The notes under the pieces: generated by a model
What the model saw: the letters and a program-made list of their open reading frames with translations, nothing else
The model's database searches: none
Told to the model about the DNA's origin: nothing
In this document: in pieces, positions 13,401 through 25,869 of the stretch
Numbering within the stretch: the stretch's first letter is position 1
Layout: every line of letters begins with the position of its first letter
Made by a program: the position numbers and the translations under genes
Origin: Blepharisma japonicum
Taxonomy: Eukaryota; Ciliophora; Heterotrichea; Heterotrichida; Blepharismidae
Length of the DNA: 64,000 bases
Direction: 5' to 3'
NCBI GenBank assembly: GCA_949751835.1
Contig: CATKHK010000038.1
Span: 186,001-250,000 of the forward strand

Positions 13401-14585
13401 GTCAAAGCTTCTTTCATTAAAATAAGTTTCAAAAAGATGTATTATCTGATCTTTATGCTCAAAATCGTTGGAGCATAAGGAATGCCTCAATAACTTCTCT
13501 AAGTCATATTTGGAATTTATCTGGGACAAATTTTCTGGAATATTCACATTAAATTTACTTTGCAATTTTAACATAAATTGTATAACAAATAAAGCTGACA
13601 AGGGCCCTAAAATGACCGCTATAAAAATAATAACTAGGGAATTATCCATAAAATGCCCTATAGCAAATGCAAAAGAGATTAAAGTAATAGTAAAGACCTG
13701 TAGAATTTTGAGTAAGCTATAATAATAAGAAAAATATGGTGAAAAATTCACAATTTCTAATGTCAAAATAAAAGAAGTAATCATCGTGGCTAATTGATGG
13801 TAAACCATAAAGCCTTTGCCAGTTAATACATAAAGTATTGGAAAAAAATAAGTAAAAATCATAATATGAGCATCAATTTTAGAATGAGCTTTTGCTTTCA
13901 ATACTTTGCTGCTTATTGAATGCCTAATAAAGCCAGAAAACTCTTCATTATATATAATCAAAGGAAATATAGCAATCATAATAAAAATTAAGGCTAATTG
14001 CCAGAAGGTTTTTAATTCGAAATCGTCTTGATCATTGCTGTTTTTATATATAAATATATCATGAGATAGTAAATTATTTTTCAGAAAAACAGAAAATAAA
14101 GTAAGTGAAGGTACTAAAAAGGCAATTGCCCATATATCAAAAACTAATTTAAAAAGAGTAAGGACTGATTTTGGGATACTTCGCGAATAATAATTCAGAA
14201 AAATCATAGCAGTAATACATAGAAAAATTAAAAATATAATAACAATAGTCCAACAAAGGTATTCCCTAATAATTTGAATTTCTGAGCAAATATTGTCAAA
14301 TCTTAAGTACCCTATAATTTCTCACAATGTCTTATTTTTATTCCAATTGGATATTGGCAGATTTGGTATTCACAATAAACTCATTATTTGAAAGCATCAG
14401 ATAATTGCTCTAAATGTTTCTTTCACTTTTTGGCTTAAAATTGATAGCTCATCAATATTTTTTGTATGATAAAGTTGATAGAAAAACTCGAAAATTGACT
14501 TTTTTAGTCTTGCTTCTGCATTATTCATTCATAGCCTTTTGCTTAGTTCTGTACATTCACCAATTTCAGCTTCAGGGACTCACAT
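10448..14585 (-). CDS. PAS-domain multi-membrane protein, copy 2
   Basis: The gene runs from ATG 14585 (MWVPEAEIGECTELSKRLW) to TAA 10448-10450. It has a 15-nt intron at 11961-11975 and a 16-nt intron at 11561-11576 (GTAACTAATTATATAG), giving 1,368 residues. The N-terminal part holds the usual spans with SGFIRHSISSKVLKAKAHSK between them. The PAS-like core is at about 12720-12900 on the DNA (SILIISAEKENFGQILFSN), and the second unit reads ALLSENGEILCHTKNFAE. The protein ends in MKLMPK. The N-terminus, the ANEIDQYSQSVIEAQVNAI segment before the last span and the 16-nt second intron all group it with copy 4 and the deleted copy, not with its neighbour copy 1. The frame is open throughout once TGA is Trp and both introns are removed. 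Confidence 0.8.
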
Positions 14586-15273
14586 AGTAATATAAAAAAA
14601 ATTAATATTAATGTATACTGATTAACAACGTAATGCAATCACTTTATAGCATGCTCTTGATATAGGTCGCTAAAATATATGTGATCGAAATATATGTTTA
14701 AGTAGGGTTTTTTATCTTTCTTATTTTATTTAATTATGTATTGTTTAGTATCTGTTACCTTTCTGGACTTCATCTAATTTGAACTCAAAGGAGTAATTAA
14801 GAAATTATATAACTGAAGCAAATCTTTAACAGACTTATATTAATCATCTCAAATATATAAAAAGAGTCGTTAAAAATTATTGAGCATGAAATAAGATAAA
14901 TTTTTTGTCTGGAGTAGCTTGAAAAACTTATTTATTTTTGGATTAGCAGCATTATAATAAAAACTATTATTTGTTTTTGATTATAAGATTTAAAGTTAGA
15001 AGTAAATTAATTAAATCTGACCAAAAAAAGAACACTAGACAAGGGTTAGAGATTGTATAGAATAAATAAACTATTTTGAATAAGAGTTTATTAATAAACT
15101 CTCTTTTTACTCTTTTAAAAATAATATCCTCAATAATTAATTTCAAATTGGCCTTAAGATCATATTTTTGTGCCAAAACACAAATTTATATTTAATTATT
15201 TTACAAAATAGATGTTTTATTACGTTTATAATTTTATTTTATACACATTTACCAATAAAATGCAGTATTTTCA
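14586..15273. other. Spacer between copies 2 and 3
   Basis: About 690 AT-rich bases with no supported gene. A reverse-strand frame (14967-15176) is open for about 68 residues but begins only with TTG and matches nothing; it is treated as chance. The region near 14586 should hold the promoter of copy 2. Confidence 0.5.
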
Positions 15274-18200
15274 TTATGGCGGTAGAATTTTAATCATTGA
15301 TTTTATTCTCTGCAGATACAACTTTTCCTTCTTAAAGAACACAAAATACAATGAAAAATAAATAAGAATAGAGCATAAAGTAAAAACTATAAATGTTCCT
15401 ACTATAATTCCCAATTGATTTTCGATGACACTTTGAGAATATTGATCAATCTCATCAATAAGTTCATCATAGCTATTGCTTAGCATTACAATATATCATA
15501 TTCAAGTCAATAGTTCCAAAGCTTTCTCATCTGAATGCGCGAATAAATAGCTATCAAGTTTTACTATTTCTTGAGTTGAGTAAGCACCATACTTGAAGTA
15601 ATCATCAGTAGAATTTGTATGCTCATAAAATATTGTCTGAAAGTTAGTAGATAATATTGGTAAATATTTTGAGTTTCTTAAAACTAATTTAGAGTGGCCA
15701 AGTTTTGGCAATATTTCTTGATATGCAGTTATACTAGTTTTAAAAGGGTATTCGTTCTGAAATCTGTATGCTAATGTAATTCATCAAATTCCTCAAAGTT
15801 CGAACTGAGAATTCATTGTTCATATTACTAAAGAATTCTGTAAAATTTGTTCGTATATTAGCTCTTTCATTATTTCAGGTCTATAAGTTAAATATTCGGT
15901 ACATTTTTCATAAAGATAAGTAATGCTAATTACAGAAAAAAGTATAGCGATCAATGCATACACAGAAATTCTTCAAATGAATTTTCAGTAGTTCTTGAAA
16001 TAAAATGGTCTTCTTGTAGGATTTTTGTCGTTGAGTAGAATTTCAGGCTGCAAGTGGGTATTTTTAATTCTTTCTAAAAGTGATTGCTTAAGATCGGAAT
16101 ACCTATCATATACTTTTTTTCTTAAATTATTTCAAAGATTGCTTTCATATTTGACAGCAGAATAGCCAAATGGAATCATTGCGCATGCATATAAAGCAAA
16201 AACGCAAATTCCTAATAATAGCAGAAGCTGCATTTCAGCTTTAAACTCAGACATAATCAAGCTTTGACATTCAATAACTTCATGCAGAGACTCATTGCAA
16301 TGCCTAAATGCTTCTCCATAACCATTTATTACTAGAAACGAAGCTTCATTTCTAATATCTACTGAATTATTAAATTTTAGCAATAAATCATTTCCCTAAA
16401 TATTTTTTACAAGCTGATTGAATGCTAAAATCATATCAAATAAGTTGACCATTTTATTAAAATTTGAGTTCCATTGATATATACTTTCGTCATAAAAAAT
16501 CTGTTGCCCTGAGCAATAATCCCACTTTTCTATATTAGAAGTAACGTCTGAGTAAACGATTTTTAGACGAGCTAGAAAAACCTGCATAAAACTTGTGGCT
16601 TGATATAAAAACATTTTAGATAAGTCATCAGTATTGCTTCCGAATATTCAGAGTATTTGTGCTGAAGCAGCAATATTTTGCATTCCTTTTTCTATTTTTC
16701 CAATAACTATAGGAAGATCCATATTTCGTATAAAATTAATGTTGGAAATTGCAAAAAATAAGACTGAAGCATTTGTGCCTAAAACAGCAATAATCTATAT
16801 GAAAATTACTGATATAATAAATGCAGCATGCAAAATATTGATTGATTTAGATGACATTAAGGCTTGCTGAAATATATTTTTTAATCGTGGTTTTTCCGAT
16901 ATTTGATATTTGTCTTCATCTTTATTTTCTAGTAAGTTGCAATCCACATCTGTGGTGTTATTAATAATAGTTGGACTTAAATTTGTCTCAGAATTAACAC
17001 AATCTTCTTCTAAATCGTAAAATTTTTTCCTTATAAATATATTATTTTCTTCTATCTTAGGAAGCTTTAACGATAACTGCTTAATTAGAGCAAAATTTTC
17101 TTTTTGAATAGAAGAGCTATTAATTTTTCATTTTTGAATTTCTTCATAGTTATTGATTAATAAAACATAAAATATTTTCAATTTATAAAAATGAGCATAG
17201 GAAAAAATTAATATTGTTTCAGTTTCACAATTTTCTAAATAGTAAGGGACAGACCATTGCAGATTAAACTCTTTTTCTTCTGAAAATAACTTTTTTATAT
17301 TAAATCCTGCTAAATTCTCAGAGTTTATTCTAACAGCTCTTGGAAAATTTTGGGAATGCCCGCAAATTTCTCCATTTTCAGAAATTAATGCTACTTCATT
17401 TTTTGTCTCTTTTTGTTTAAAAATCAGCATAAAAATAAAAAAATTATCAATTGAAGTTATAAATCCTTTCCCAACGCAATCTATTATAAAATTTGTAGGA
17501 AGATTTAAAAATAATCCTTCGCTTAAGTCAACTTCTCCACTTGAGCTGAAATGCAAAATATTATAAAGCTCTTCTTTTATAACTTCACAGTAGTAAGAGG
17601 GAATAAAATCCAAAATATTACACCCTTCAATAGTTATTAGAGATTTTGTAATGTTTTTGGCTACAGAGTTTGAGAATAGAACTCTACCAAAGCTATCCTC
17701 TTCAGCGGATATTATAAAGATACCATTAGTGTCATTGAAACAGCTGAAATTTTTTGCATAAGAGCCTAAAATATTGAGGTCAATTGATTTTAATTTATTT
17801 TCAAGGAAATTAGACTTTTCTGAGTCAAAAAGGATGTCTTTTGAAAATGAAGCATAAAGGTCTAAAAATTCTTTGGAATAAAAAGATTTTGTTGTCAATT
17901 CAGTATAATGATTATCAAGAAAAGTTATTCTTTTATCTACTCAGTCAAGGCTTTTGGCAAGCCTTTTCAGATCAGGCTTGTATGATGTTATTTCTTCTCA
18001 GAATCTCAATAATTTTACGCATAGCTTAAAGTCTTTCTTTTTAATCATAATTAATTGCTGAAAATAGTCTATATATTGCGAGCTTTCACTAAGAGAAAAA
18101 TTTTTGATATTTTTATTGCATAAGTATTCCTGAAAATTGGTTTCTAGGTTCAATTCTGAAATCTTTTTAGATTTACATAACTTCAATTTGGCCAGATTTT

Positions 18201-19446
18201 CATCTTTTAAAGTAAATAGGCAATAGTTTGCAACCCAAATGGACTGAAGCTTATCTCTAATTAAGATATTTTCTATAAAAAACTTTTCGAACAGGTAAAT
18301 TATTTGAGCTTTATGCTCATTTTCATTTATACACATTGATTGTCTCAAAGATTTTTCTAATTGATATTTAGATTTTATTCCTATCAAACCTGCAGGAATT
18401 TTTCAATTTAAATTTTTTTGATATTTTCAAGAAATCTGTATAGCATATATAATTGATGGAGGTAACACGAAAATTGTAAATAAAATAATAAAAAGCGAAT
18501 TATCTATTCAGTGTCCTAAAACAAATCCAAAAGAAATAAAACCAATAGTAAAAAATTGAAGTATTAGCATTAAATTGCAATAATAAGAAAAATATGGTAA
18601 AAATATAATAATTTCTATAGTAATAAATATCGCAATAATCATTTCGATCAATTGAAAATAAATCATATTATTTTCATTGAATAATACATAAATTATTGCT
18701 AAAAAGTACATAAAAATTGCTTTATGCATTTCAATCTTAGAGTGGGCTCTTGCTTTTATATTTTTTTGACTTACAGAGTGCCTAATTTCTCCTGAAAATT
18801 CAGTATAAAATAAGATCATGAAAAAATTAATAATCATTGAGAAAATTATCAAAATTTGCCAAGTTAAGCTTATCTCAAATTTGGCTGAATCATTATTATT
18901 CTTGTACTCAGATATAAATTTTTGATCCAAAAAATTATATTTCAAAAATATGGAATATATTACAATAGATGGGATAAATATAATAATTACCCATAAATCG
19001 AAAGCTCATTTAAATATATCAAAAGTCAATCTTGGTAAATTTAAGCCGCGATAAGTAATAAAAACTAAAACGATAATACCTAAAAATAGTGTTAAAGTAA
19101 TTGAAATTGACAAGTAAAGGAAATCAACTGAGAGGTCCATTTCTGAGCAAATATTGTCGAGCCTTGAATAACCAATAATTTCTCAAATTTTTATATTCTC
19201 ATCTCAATTTGTGATTGGAAGATTAGGAATTCATAGTAAGCTTGCAATTTGGCAGCACCAAATCCCGCTTTTAATTAATTCTACAACCTTTTGGCTAAGA
19301 AAGGATTTATCTTCATTTAGCTTTGCATGATAAAGCTGATAATAAAACTCGAAAATTGAATTTAATATTGATTTTTCTTTTTTAACCTTGCTCAAGTCTT
19401 TGCTGAAAATTGAATACTCTCTAATTTCATCTTCTTTAGAAAGCAT
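15274..19446 (-). CDS. PAS-domain multi-membrane protein, copy 3
   Basis: The gene runs from ATG 19446 (MLSKEDEIREYSIFSKDL) to TAA 15274-15276, with 15-nt introns at 16795-16809 (GTAATTTTCATATAG) and 16396-16410 (GTAAAAAATATTTAG). It codes for 1,380 residues, the longest copy here. It shares long near-identical stretches with copy 1: the PAS flank (GEVDLSEGLFLNL), the second PAS-like unit (ALISENGEICGHSQNFPRAV) and EEKEFNLQWSVPYYL after it. The PAS-like core covers about 17590-17760 on the DNA (GIFIISAEEDSFGRVLFSN). The first membrane block is complete, with GEIRHSVSQKNIKARAHSK. No LOV-type flavin cysteine motif is present. The promoter side faces the deleted copy at 20310-20936. Confidence 0.8.
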
Positions 19447-20309
19447 GATTTGATTCACGATTATTTTATTATTTGCAGCGCCTAAAACTTAATGCATCTT
19501 TTAAGTTTGCTATATCTCATACACCTTAAGAGAATTACTGCTTCTCAAGATTAATATTTATATGTTATAGCAATTTGGCTTTAAAAAAAATTAATTCCCT
19601 TTGTCATAAAAAGCATTTGATAGGTGACATCATTATAAAGCTAAGACTATAATGATTGAAAGTTGTATTATTTTATTTTAATAAGAAAATTAATAGCACT
19701 TAATCATTAGTGATTTTTTTAATTCTAATAAACCGTATACATTCACTTATAGCTGCGAGCATCTAAACTTTTGAATTTTTTTAAAACGCCTTATGCTCTA
19801 GTCATTTGCATTTTACAAAAGTTATTACCAAGAGCTAATTCAAGCAGACTTTTATCCCTAAGAATAATCCTTTTATTGCACATAACTTTTTAACTAACTT
19901 AAATCCAATATTTAAGTTTTCAGATAAAAGCCTAATTTATTCTGCTTTTAATCACTAGATTTCTTATAAAAAATCAATCAGAACATTTAATTTGATCTTT
20001 TATACCAATTTATCATATACTTAGCTTTTGTTCTTATAGAATTATTAAAATAGGGCATGCTTTTATATCCATTTTATACAAATATCATTTTTAAATACTT
20101 TCACAATCGAGATAAGACTAAATTTTCAGTTTTTTAAATCAATATTATTAATCTCTAATTGCTACGAATACTTTAAACTATTGTGAAAATTTTTAAAATA
20201 TCATTAGTAGTTTTTTATAAAATTTGATTATCATTTTGAATTATACTAAATGCTTAATATTTAAATAAAAATTGATATAATTAAAGTTAATTAAAGCTTT
20301 TAATGTGAA
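19447..20309. other. Spacer upstream of copy 3
   Basis: About 860 very AT-rich bases between the start of copy 3 and the tail of the deleted copy. I see no gene, RNA or repeat in it that can be supported. Confidence 0.5.
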
Positions 20310-20936
20310 TTATTTCGGCTTTATCTTTAACATTGAATTAATTTTTTGCAATCACTTTTTACCTCTACTGAAAAAGACAAAGTATAAAGCAAAATATATT
20401 GCAATTGACCTTATAGCAAAAAACAACGAAAGCTGATGCTATAGCATTTAACTGAACTTCAATCACACTTTGTGAATACTTATCAATTTCATTACCAAGA
20501 TCACTATAATGCAAATTTATATATAAAATGTTAACTATTGAATGATAATCTAACAAAACCATAGCTTCAATAAATAAAAATATTATAAAAGTAATAGATA
20601 TCGACAAATAAGGCATATATCTATAATTCCGAATTCTGAGCAAGCATTATCAAGTCTTGAGTAACCAATAATTTCTCATATACTTTATTTTCACCTCAAT
20701 TGGAGATTGAGAGGTTTGGAACTTATAATAAACTCATTGTTTGGAGGCATCAAATTGTTACTATGAAAATTACCTTGGCTTTTTGGCTCAGTATTGATTT
20801 TTCATTATTTGTTTTTGTGATAAAGTTGAGAGTAAAACTCGAAAATTGACTTTTTTAACTTTTTTTCTAATTTAATCTTCCACAATCCTTTATTGAACTC
20901 TGAAAAACTACCAATTTCAAGTTCTGGAATATCCAT
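20310..20936 (-). pseudogene. PAS/multi-membrane gene copy with a large internal deletion
   Basis: The fragment keeps both ends of the family and lacks the middle. From ATG 20936 it reads MDIPELEIGSFSEFNKGLWK and KSIFEFYSQLYHKNK, matching the N-termini of copies 2 and 4, then hits TAA at 20805-20807. Remains of the first spans follow in other frames. The sequence then jumps to the tail: SDLGNEIDKYSQSVIEVQLNAI, a disrupted last span, and KINSMLKIKPK with TAA at 20310-20312. It is 627 bp against about 4,140 bp, so roughly 3.5 kb, including every PAS-coding base, is gone. It sits between copies 3 and 4 in the same orientation. Confidence 0.85.
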
Positions 20937-21502
20937 AAATAGTAATATAAAATAGTTTAATATTAATTTTAATATAATTGAAAACAAATTTCCTATTTCT
21001 GATAAATAAAAGCCTATTTTAATTATTTATTTGATAATTAAAATGACAGAAATTATTTAATAATTTTTATTAAAATCTTTCAGCTCACGCTAGCTTAAAT
21101 TAAATAGCTTAGATTTCGTTTGCTAAAGCTTTTTATTCTAGTGCATGAAATATTTAGTGTAGAAAAATTCAAATTATAGCTTTTTAAATATGAGGTATAT
21201 ACAATTCTATTTTTTTTTTATTCCATACTCTTCTTATGGTTAAGATTTAGTAATAGAACGCTTCTAGAGCAATTTAAAATTATAGAGTCTTAAGCTAGTA
21301 GCCAGATCTACCAAAATATATGGTATCGTGAGCTTCGATAAGATTTGGAAATAAATTGAAGATAGTGAAGATAGTGTATATCTAAAAATTAGGATGGATT
21401 AAAATTATTAGACCTTAAATGCATAAAAGCTATACTCCCAATAATATGATGCTGCACCTTAGGAAATGAATAAATAAATTTCAGCAATTCTTATAAATCC
21501 TT
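20937..21502. other. Spacer between the deleted copy and copy 4
   Basis: About 565 AT-rich bases. A short GATAGTGAAGATAGTG doublet occurs near 21360-21380. No gene is seen. Confidence 0.5.
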
Positions 21503-24500
21503 CTATTTTGGCATAAGTTTCATTATTGAACTTATTTTTTCCAGACACTGTTTTTCTCTCTTAAAAAACACAAAATACAATGCAAAATATATTCCAATCG
21601 AACTTATAGCAAAAATAACAAAGGCTGAGACTATAAGATTTACTTGAGTCTCAATCACATGCTGTGAATGGTCATCAATTTCATTAGTAATACTAGCATA
21701 ATGCTCATTCAAAATTGAAGTATTAAGTACTCAATACACCCACATAGCAGGAACTGGATTCGAATATGCATAAAAATAGCTATCCTTCAACAATATTTCT
21801 TCAGCGGGGCTCGTGCCATAAGTAAAATATACTGACAAGTAATGATCATTTTCATAAAAAGTGGTTTTGAAAGAACTCGATAGTATAGGCGAGTATTTAG
21901 GGTTTCTTAATTTTACTTTTGATTGCTCAAGCAAAGATACTGTCTCTCGAAATTCAGTGCTACTATTCATATATGGGTATATATTAAAATATTGGTTTAT
22001 TGATGGAATACCCCAAGTCTCAAATTGAGATAGTGTTGCTCATATAGCTAAGGAATTTTGTAAAATTTGTCTATTTATCATTTCTTTCATTACATCAGGC
22101 CGATATGATAAATAATCTGTACATTTTTCGTAGAGCAAAGCTATATTAGTGAATGAAAAAGCAGCAACAACAAGAAAATAAATAAAAATCCTCCAAATAT
22201 ATTTTCAATATTTTTTGAAATTAATATTTTTATTTGAAGGATTTTTTTCATGAAATAGAAATTCAGATTGGCAGTGGACATATTTAATTCTATCCAATAG
22301 ATTATGCTTTAGCTCAGAATGGTTTTCATAAGCCCTTTTTCTTAAATTATTCCACAGATCATTTTCAAAATTAATTGCAGAAATGCAAAATGGGATCATA
22401 GCACAAACACATAAAGCAAGAACTCCAATCCCCAATAGGAGAAGAATATACACTTCCATCTTAAAATCAAGCATTATTGATTTTTGGCAATCAATAACTT
22501 GATATAATGAATCATTGCAGTATTTAGACACTTCTCCAAAACTATTTAATGTCAAAAATGTTATTTCATCTGTATAATCTTCGGTGTCCTTAAACTTCCT
22601 AATAAATTCATTCCCCTATATAAATCTTTACAGATTGTATAGACTTTGCAAGTAAATCTAGCAAGTTTACTTTGTTTGTCTCACTTGAGCTTCATATTTT
22701 TACGTTTTCAGCTGTAAAAATGCTTTGTCCTGAACAATAGTTTCAATCAGCTAAATTTGATGTAATATTAAGATACAGGTCTTTTAAGCTATTTAAAAAA
22801 CCTGGGAATAGCATTGAAGCTAAATATACAGCTGGTGCTGCTTCAGGGCCCCCAAATTGAGAAAGGGACCAAATTATTCGAGAAGTAAGGGCAACATGCT
22901 GCAACCTTGAGTCGACGTCTCCTACGGCTATAGGGAGATCCATATTTCGTATAAAATTAATATTTGAAAATGCGTAAAATAAGACTGCAATATTTGTACC
23001 CAATACAGATAAAATCTAAATTAATTTTACTGATAAAATGAAAGCAACATGCAGAATATTTATTTTTCTAGAAGATGATGCCACTAAATTTGTAAACTTT
23101 TTATTTTGCCAGCTTTCTGATTTTTCTGATGAATAATTTTCTGAAAAATGTTTTTCAATGATTTCATGAATCTTATTCTGGCCTGAGTGATTTAGATTCA
23201 TTTCAGAATTAAATGATATTTCACCTTCATATTCCTTTTTAATTCCTTTATTGGGCCGTTCAGGTCCTGATAAAGATTGATGGCTGATCTTCTCATATTT
23301 TCTCTTTTTATTAGGCAGGCTTCCAGCATCTTTATTTCTCCATCTTTGAATCTCTTCAGAATCACTTGCAAGTACAGCATAAAAAATCTTTAATTTAATA
23401 ACCTGTATACTAGAGTAGATTAAACAGCTCTCTGATGAAGCTCCTTTATTATTTAAATATTTTTCACTTTCATGAAAAATATTTTTGATATTGTAGCCGA
23501 CCAAATTATTACTGCCTTTTCCTGCCATCTCAGCAAAATTTTTGGAATGGCACAATATTTCACCATTTTCAGATAATAAGGCAATTTGATTATTTTTTTT
23601 GGTTTGCTTGAATATCAATATAAAGACAAGACAATTCCCAATGGTGGTTATCGATGCATTTCCTGTGCACTCTATTAGAGATTCTGAAGGAACATCCAAA
23701 AAAAAGCCTCCACTTAAATCAATTTCTGAATCAGAGCAAAAATGAGAGTAAGAAATCGCGCATTCTTTTAGTTTTTCACTATAATAAGAAGGAATAAAGC
23801 TCATTATATTGCCCCCATCAATGTTCAGTGAATTAAATTTCAAAATATCTTTGGCTATTTTATTGGAGAATAAAATTCGTCCAAAGCCATCCTCTTCAGC
23901 AGAAATTATTAAAATCGCATTTAAATCATCAAAGTAGCTCAAATGGTTTGAGTCAGGATTCATTACATTTATATTGAATTGTTTTAATTTATTTTCAAAA
24001 AAAATAGCTTTATCTTTGTCAAAAATAATATCTTTCATATATGATGCACAGAGAGATAGAGACTCGCTATTAATAAATTTTGTTGTCAACTGACTGTATT
24101 CATTTGCAAGAAGCAGCGTTTTTTTATTAATTCAGGCCAATCTTTTTATTAGTCTATTAAGATCAGGCTTGCATGAAGTTAGTTCTTCCCAGAATTTTAG
24201 CAAATTAATGCATAGTTTTATGTCGTTTGTCTTGATAAGATGCAATTGCTGCAAATAGCTGATAAATTGTGAATTTTCACTTGATAAAGAATTTTGGATA
24301 TTATTATTTATAAAATATTCTTGAAAATCAGCTTCTAAATTCCACTCTAGTATATTTTTAATCCTACTTAGCTTAACTTTTGCTAATGATTCATCTTTTA
24401 ATGTAAATAAACAATAATTTGCTTCTCAGATAAGTTGAAGTTTATTTCGAGATAAACCTGTTTCAGTAAAGAAAGTCTCAAAGAGATTAATTATCTGATC

Positions 24501-25643
24501 TTTATGTTCAAGATCATTAAAGCATAATGAACTTCTCAATGATTTTTCTAGTTGATATGCAGATTCTATTCCAGACAAAGTTTCTGGGATATTTAAGCTT
24601 AAATTTTGGTACAGTTTTAAAATAAATTGTATAACAAATAAAGCTGACAACGGCCCCAAAATTATTGCTATCAATATAATGACTTGTGAATTATCCATTA
24701 AAAATCCTAAAATAAATCCAAAAGAGACCAAAGAAATAGCAAAAAGACCTAGAATTTTCATCATGCAGAAGTATGGTGAAAAATATGGCAAAAAAATTAT
24801 AATTTCTGCTATCAAAATTAACGAAATAATCATCATATATAATTGAAAATATATCATAAAATCTTCATCAGCCAATGCATATAATATTGGAGAAAAATAA
24901 GTAAAAATTGTAATGTGGACATCAACTTTTGAATGGGCTTTTGCTTTTAATACCTTACTGCTTACTGAATGTCTTAATTCTCCAAAAAATTCTTCATAAG
25001 ATATTATCAGCGGAAATATAAGAATTATAGTCAAAATTATGACAATAAGTCAAACAGCATTTAATTCAAAATCTGCTGAATTATTGTCTTTATATACAGT
25101 TACATATCCTCTAGATAGAAAATTATATTTCAGAAAAACTGAATATAAAGTCAGTGAAGGTATCAAAAAGGCCCAATTCCATAAATCAAAAATTGATTTA
25201 AAAATGCTCAGAATTGAGTTTGGAATATTTTTCGAAAGATAATCTATCAGAATCATGGCTATGACACATAAAAAAATAATAAAAATCATGATAATTGATA
25301 TATAAAAGTATTCAAAAATCATTCCTAATTCTGAACAAATATTATCGAGTCTTAAGTACCCAATAATTTCTCACATTGTCCAATTTTCAGCTCAGTTTTT
25401 AATTGCAAATCGTGGGATTCATAATAAGCTCATTGTTTGAAAACATCACGTCATAATTATAAATATTTCTTTAACTTTTTGGCTGAGAAGTGATTTTTCG
25501 CCGACATAAATTGCTTTATTTTGCGCATGATAAAGCTTAGAGTAAAATTCAAAAATCGAGCACTTTAATGTTTTCCCCCCTTTAGCCTTCCATAGTCTTG
25601 TACTGAGTGCTGAATATTCACCAATTTCAACTGTGCGAACCAT
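21503..25643 (-). CDS. PAS-domain multi-membrane protein, copy 4
   Basis: The gene runs from ATG 25643 (MVRTVEIGEYSALSTRLWK) to TAG 21503-21505, with introns at 23016-23030 (15 nt, GTAAAATTAATTTAG) and 22616-22631 (16 nt, GTAAAGATTTATATAG); 1,369 residues. Approximate map: eight spans between residues 60 and 375 (for example 112-136, 153-170, 198-216, 243-258); GELRHSVSSKVLKAKAHSK near 217-236; PAS-like core at about 565-620 (AILIISAEEDGFGRILFSN); second PAS-like unit at about 684-725 (ALLSENGEILCHSKNFAEM); a polar, charged linker; a span near 860-885; a loop of about 115 residues; a span near 1015-1040 (YILLLLGIGVLALCVCAMI); a basic helix; and two further spans, the last before MKLMPK. The order resembles the TmcB/TmcC-like PAS proteins of protists. 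A sensory role is inferred from the PAS units. Confidence 0.8.
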
Positions 25644-25869
25644 AATGAGAAATATAAAAAATTAATAATAATTGTGTATTTAATTATGATAATGAAAGTT
25701 TTCTTATGCGCTGAGTTTAATTTGATTACATTTTAAGAAATTATTAATTTATCAATATTGATATATATCATACCCTTATAATACAAATTATTTTCTTATT
25801 CACAATATAAATTGCTTAATTATAATTCAATAAAAAATTAAAAAAATTGTCAATAAAATTAAGATATAT

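Noticed and set aside
14967-15176. Reverse-strand 68-residue frame between copies 2 and 3.
   Set aside because: It starts with TTG, its composition is that of AT-rich noise, and it has no resemblance to any neighbour.
5629-25643. LOV-type blue-light receptors, attractive because Blepharisma responds to light.
   Set aside because: The PAS-like units lack the GxNCRFLQ flavin-binding motif, so no photoreceptor claim is made.
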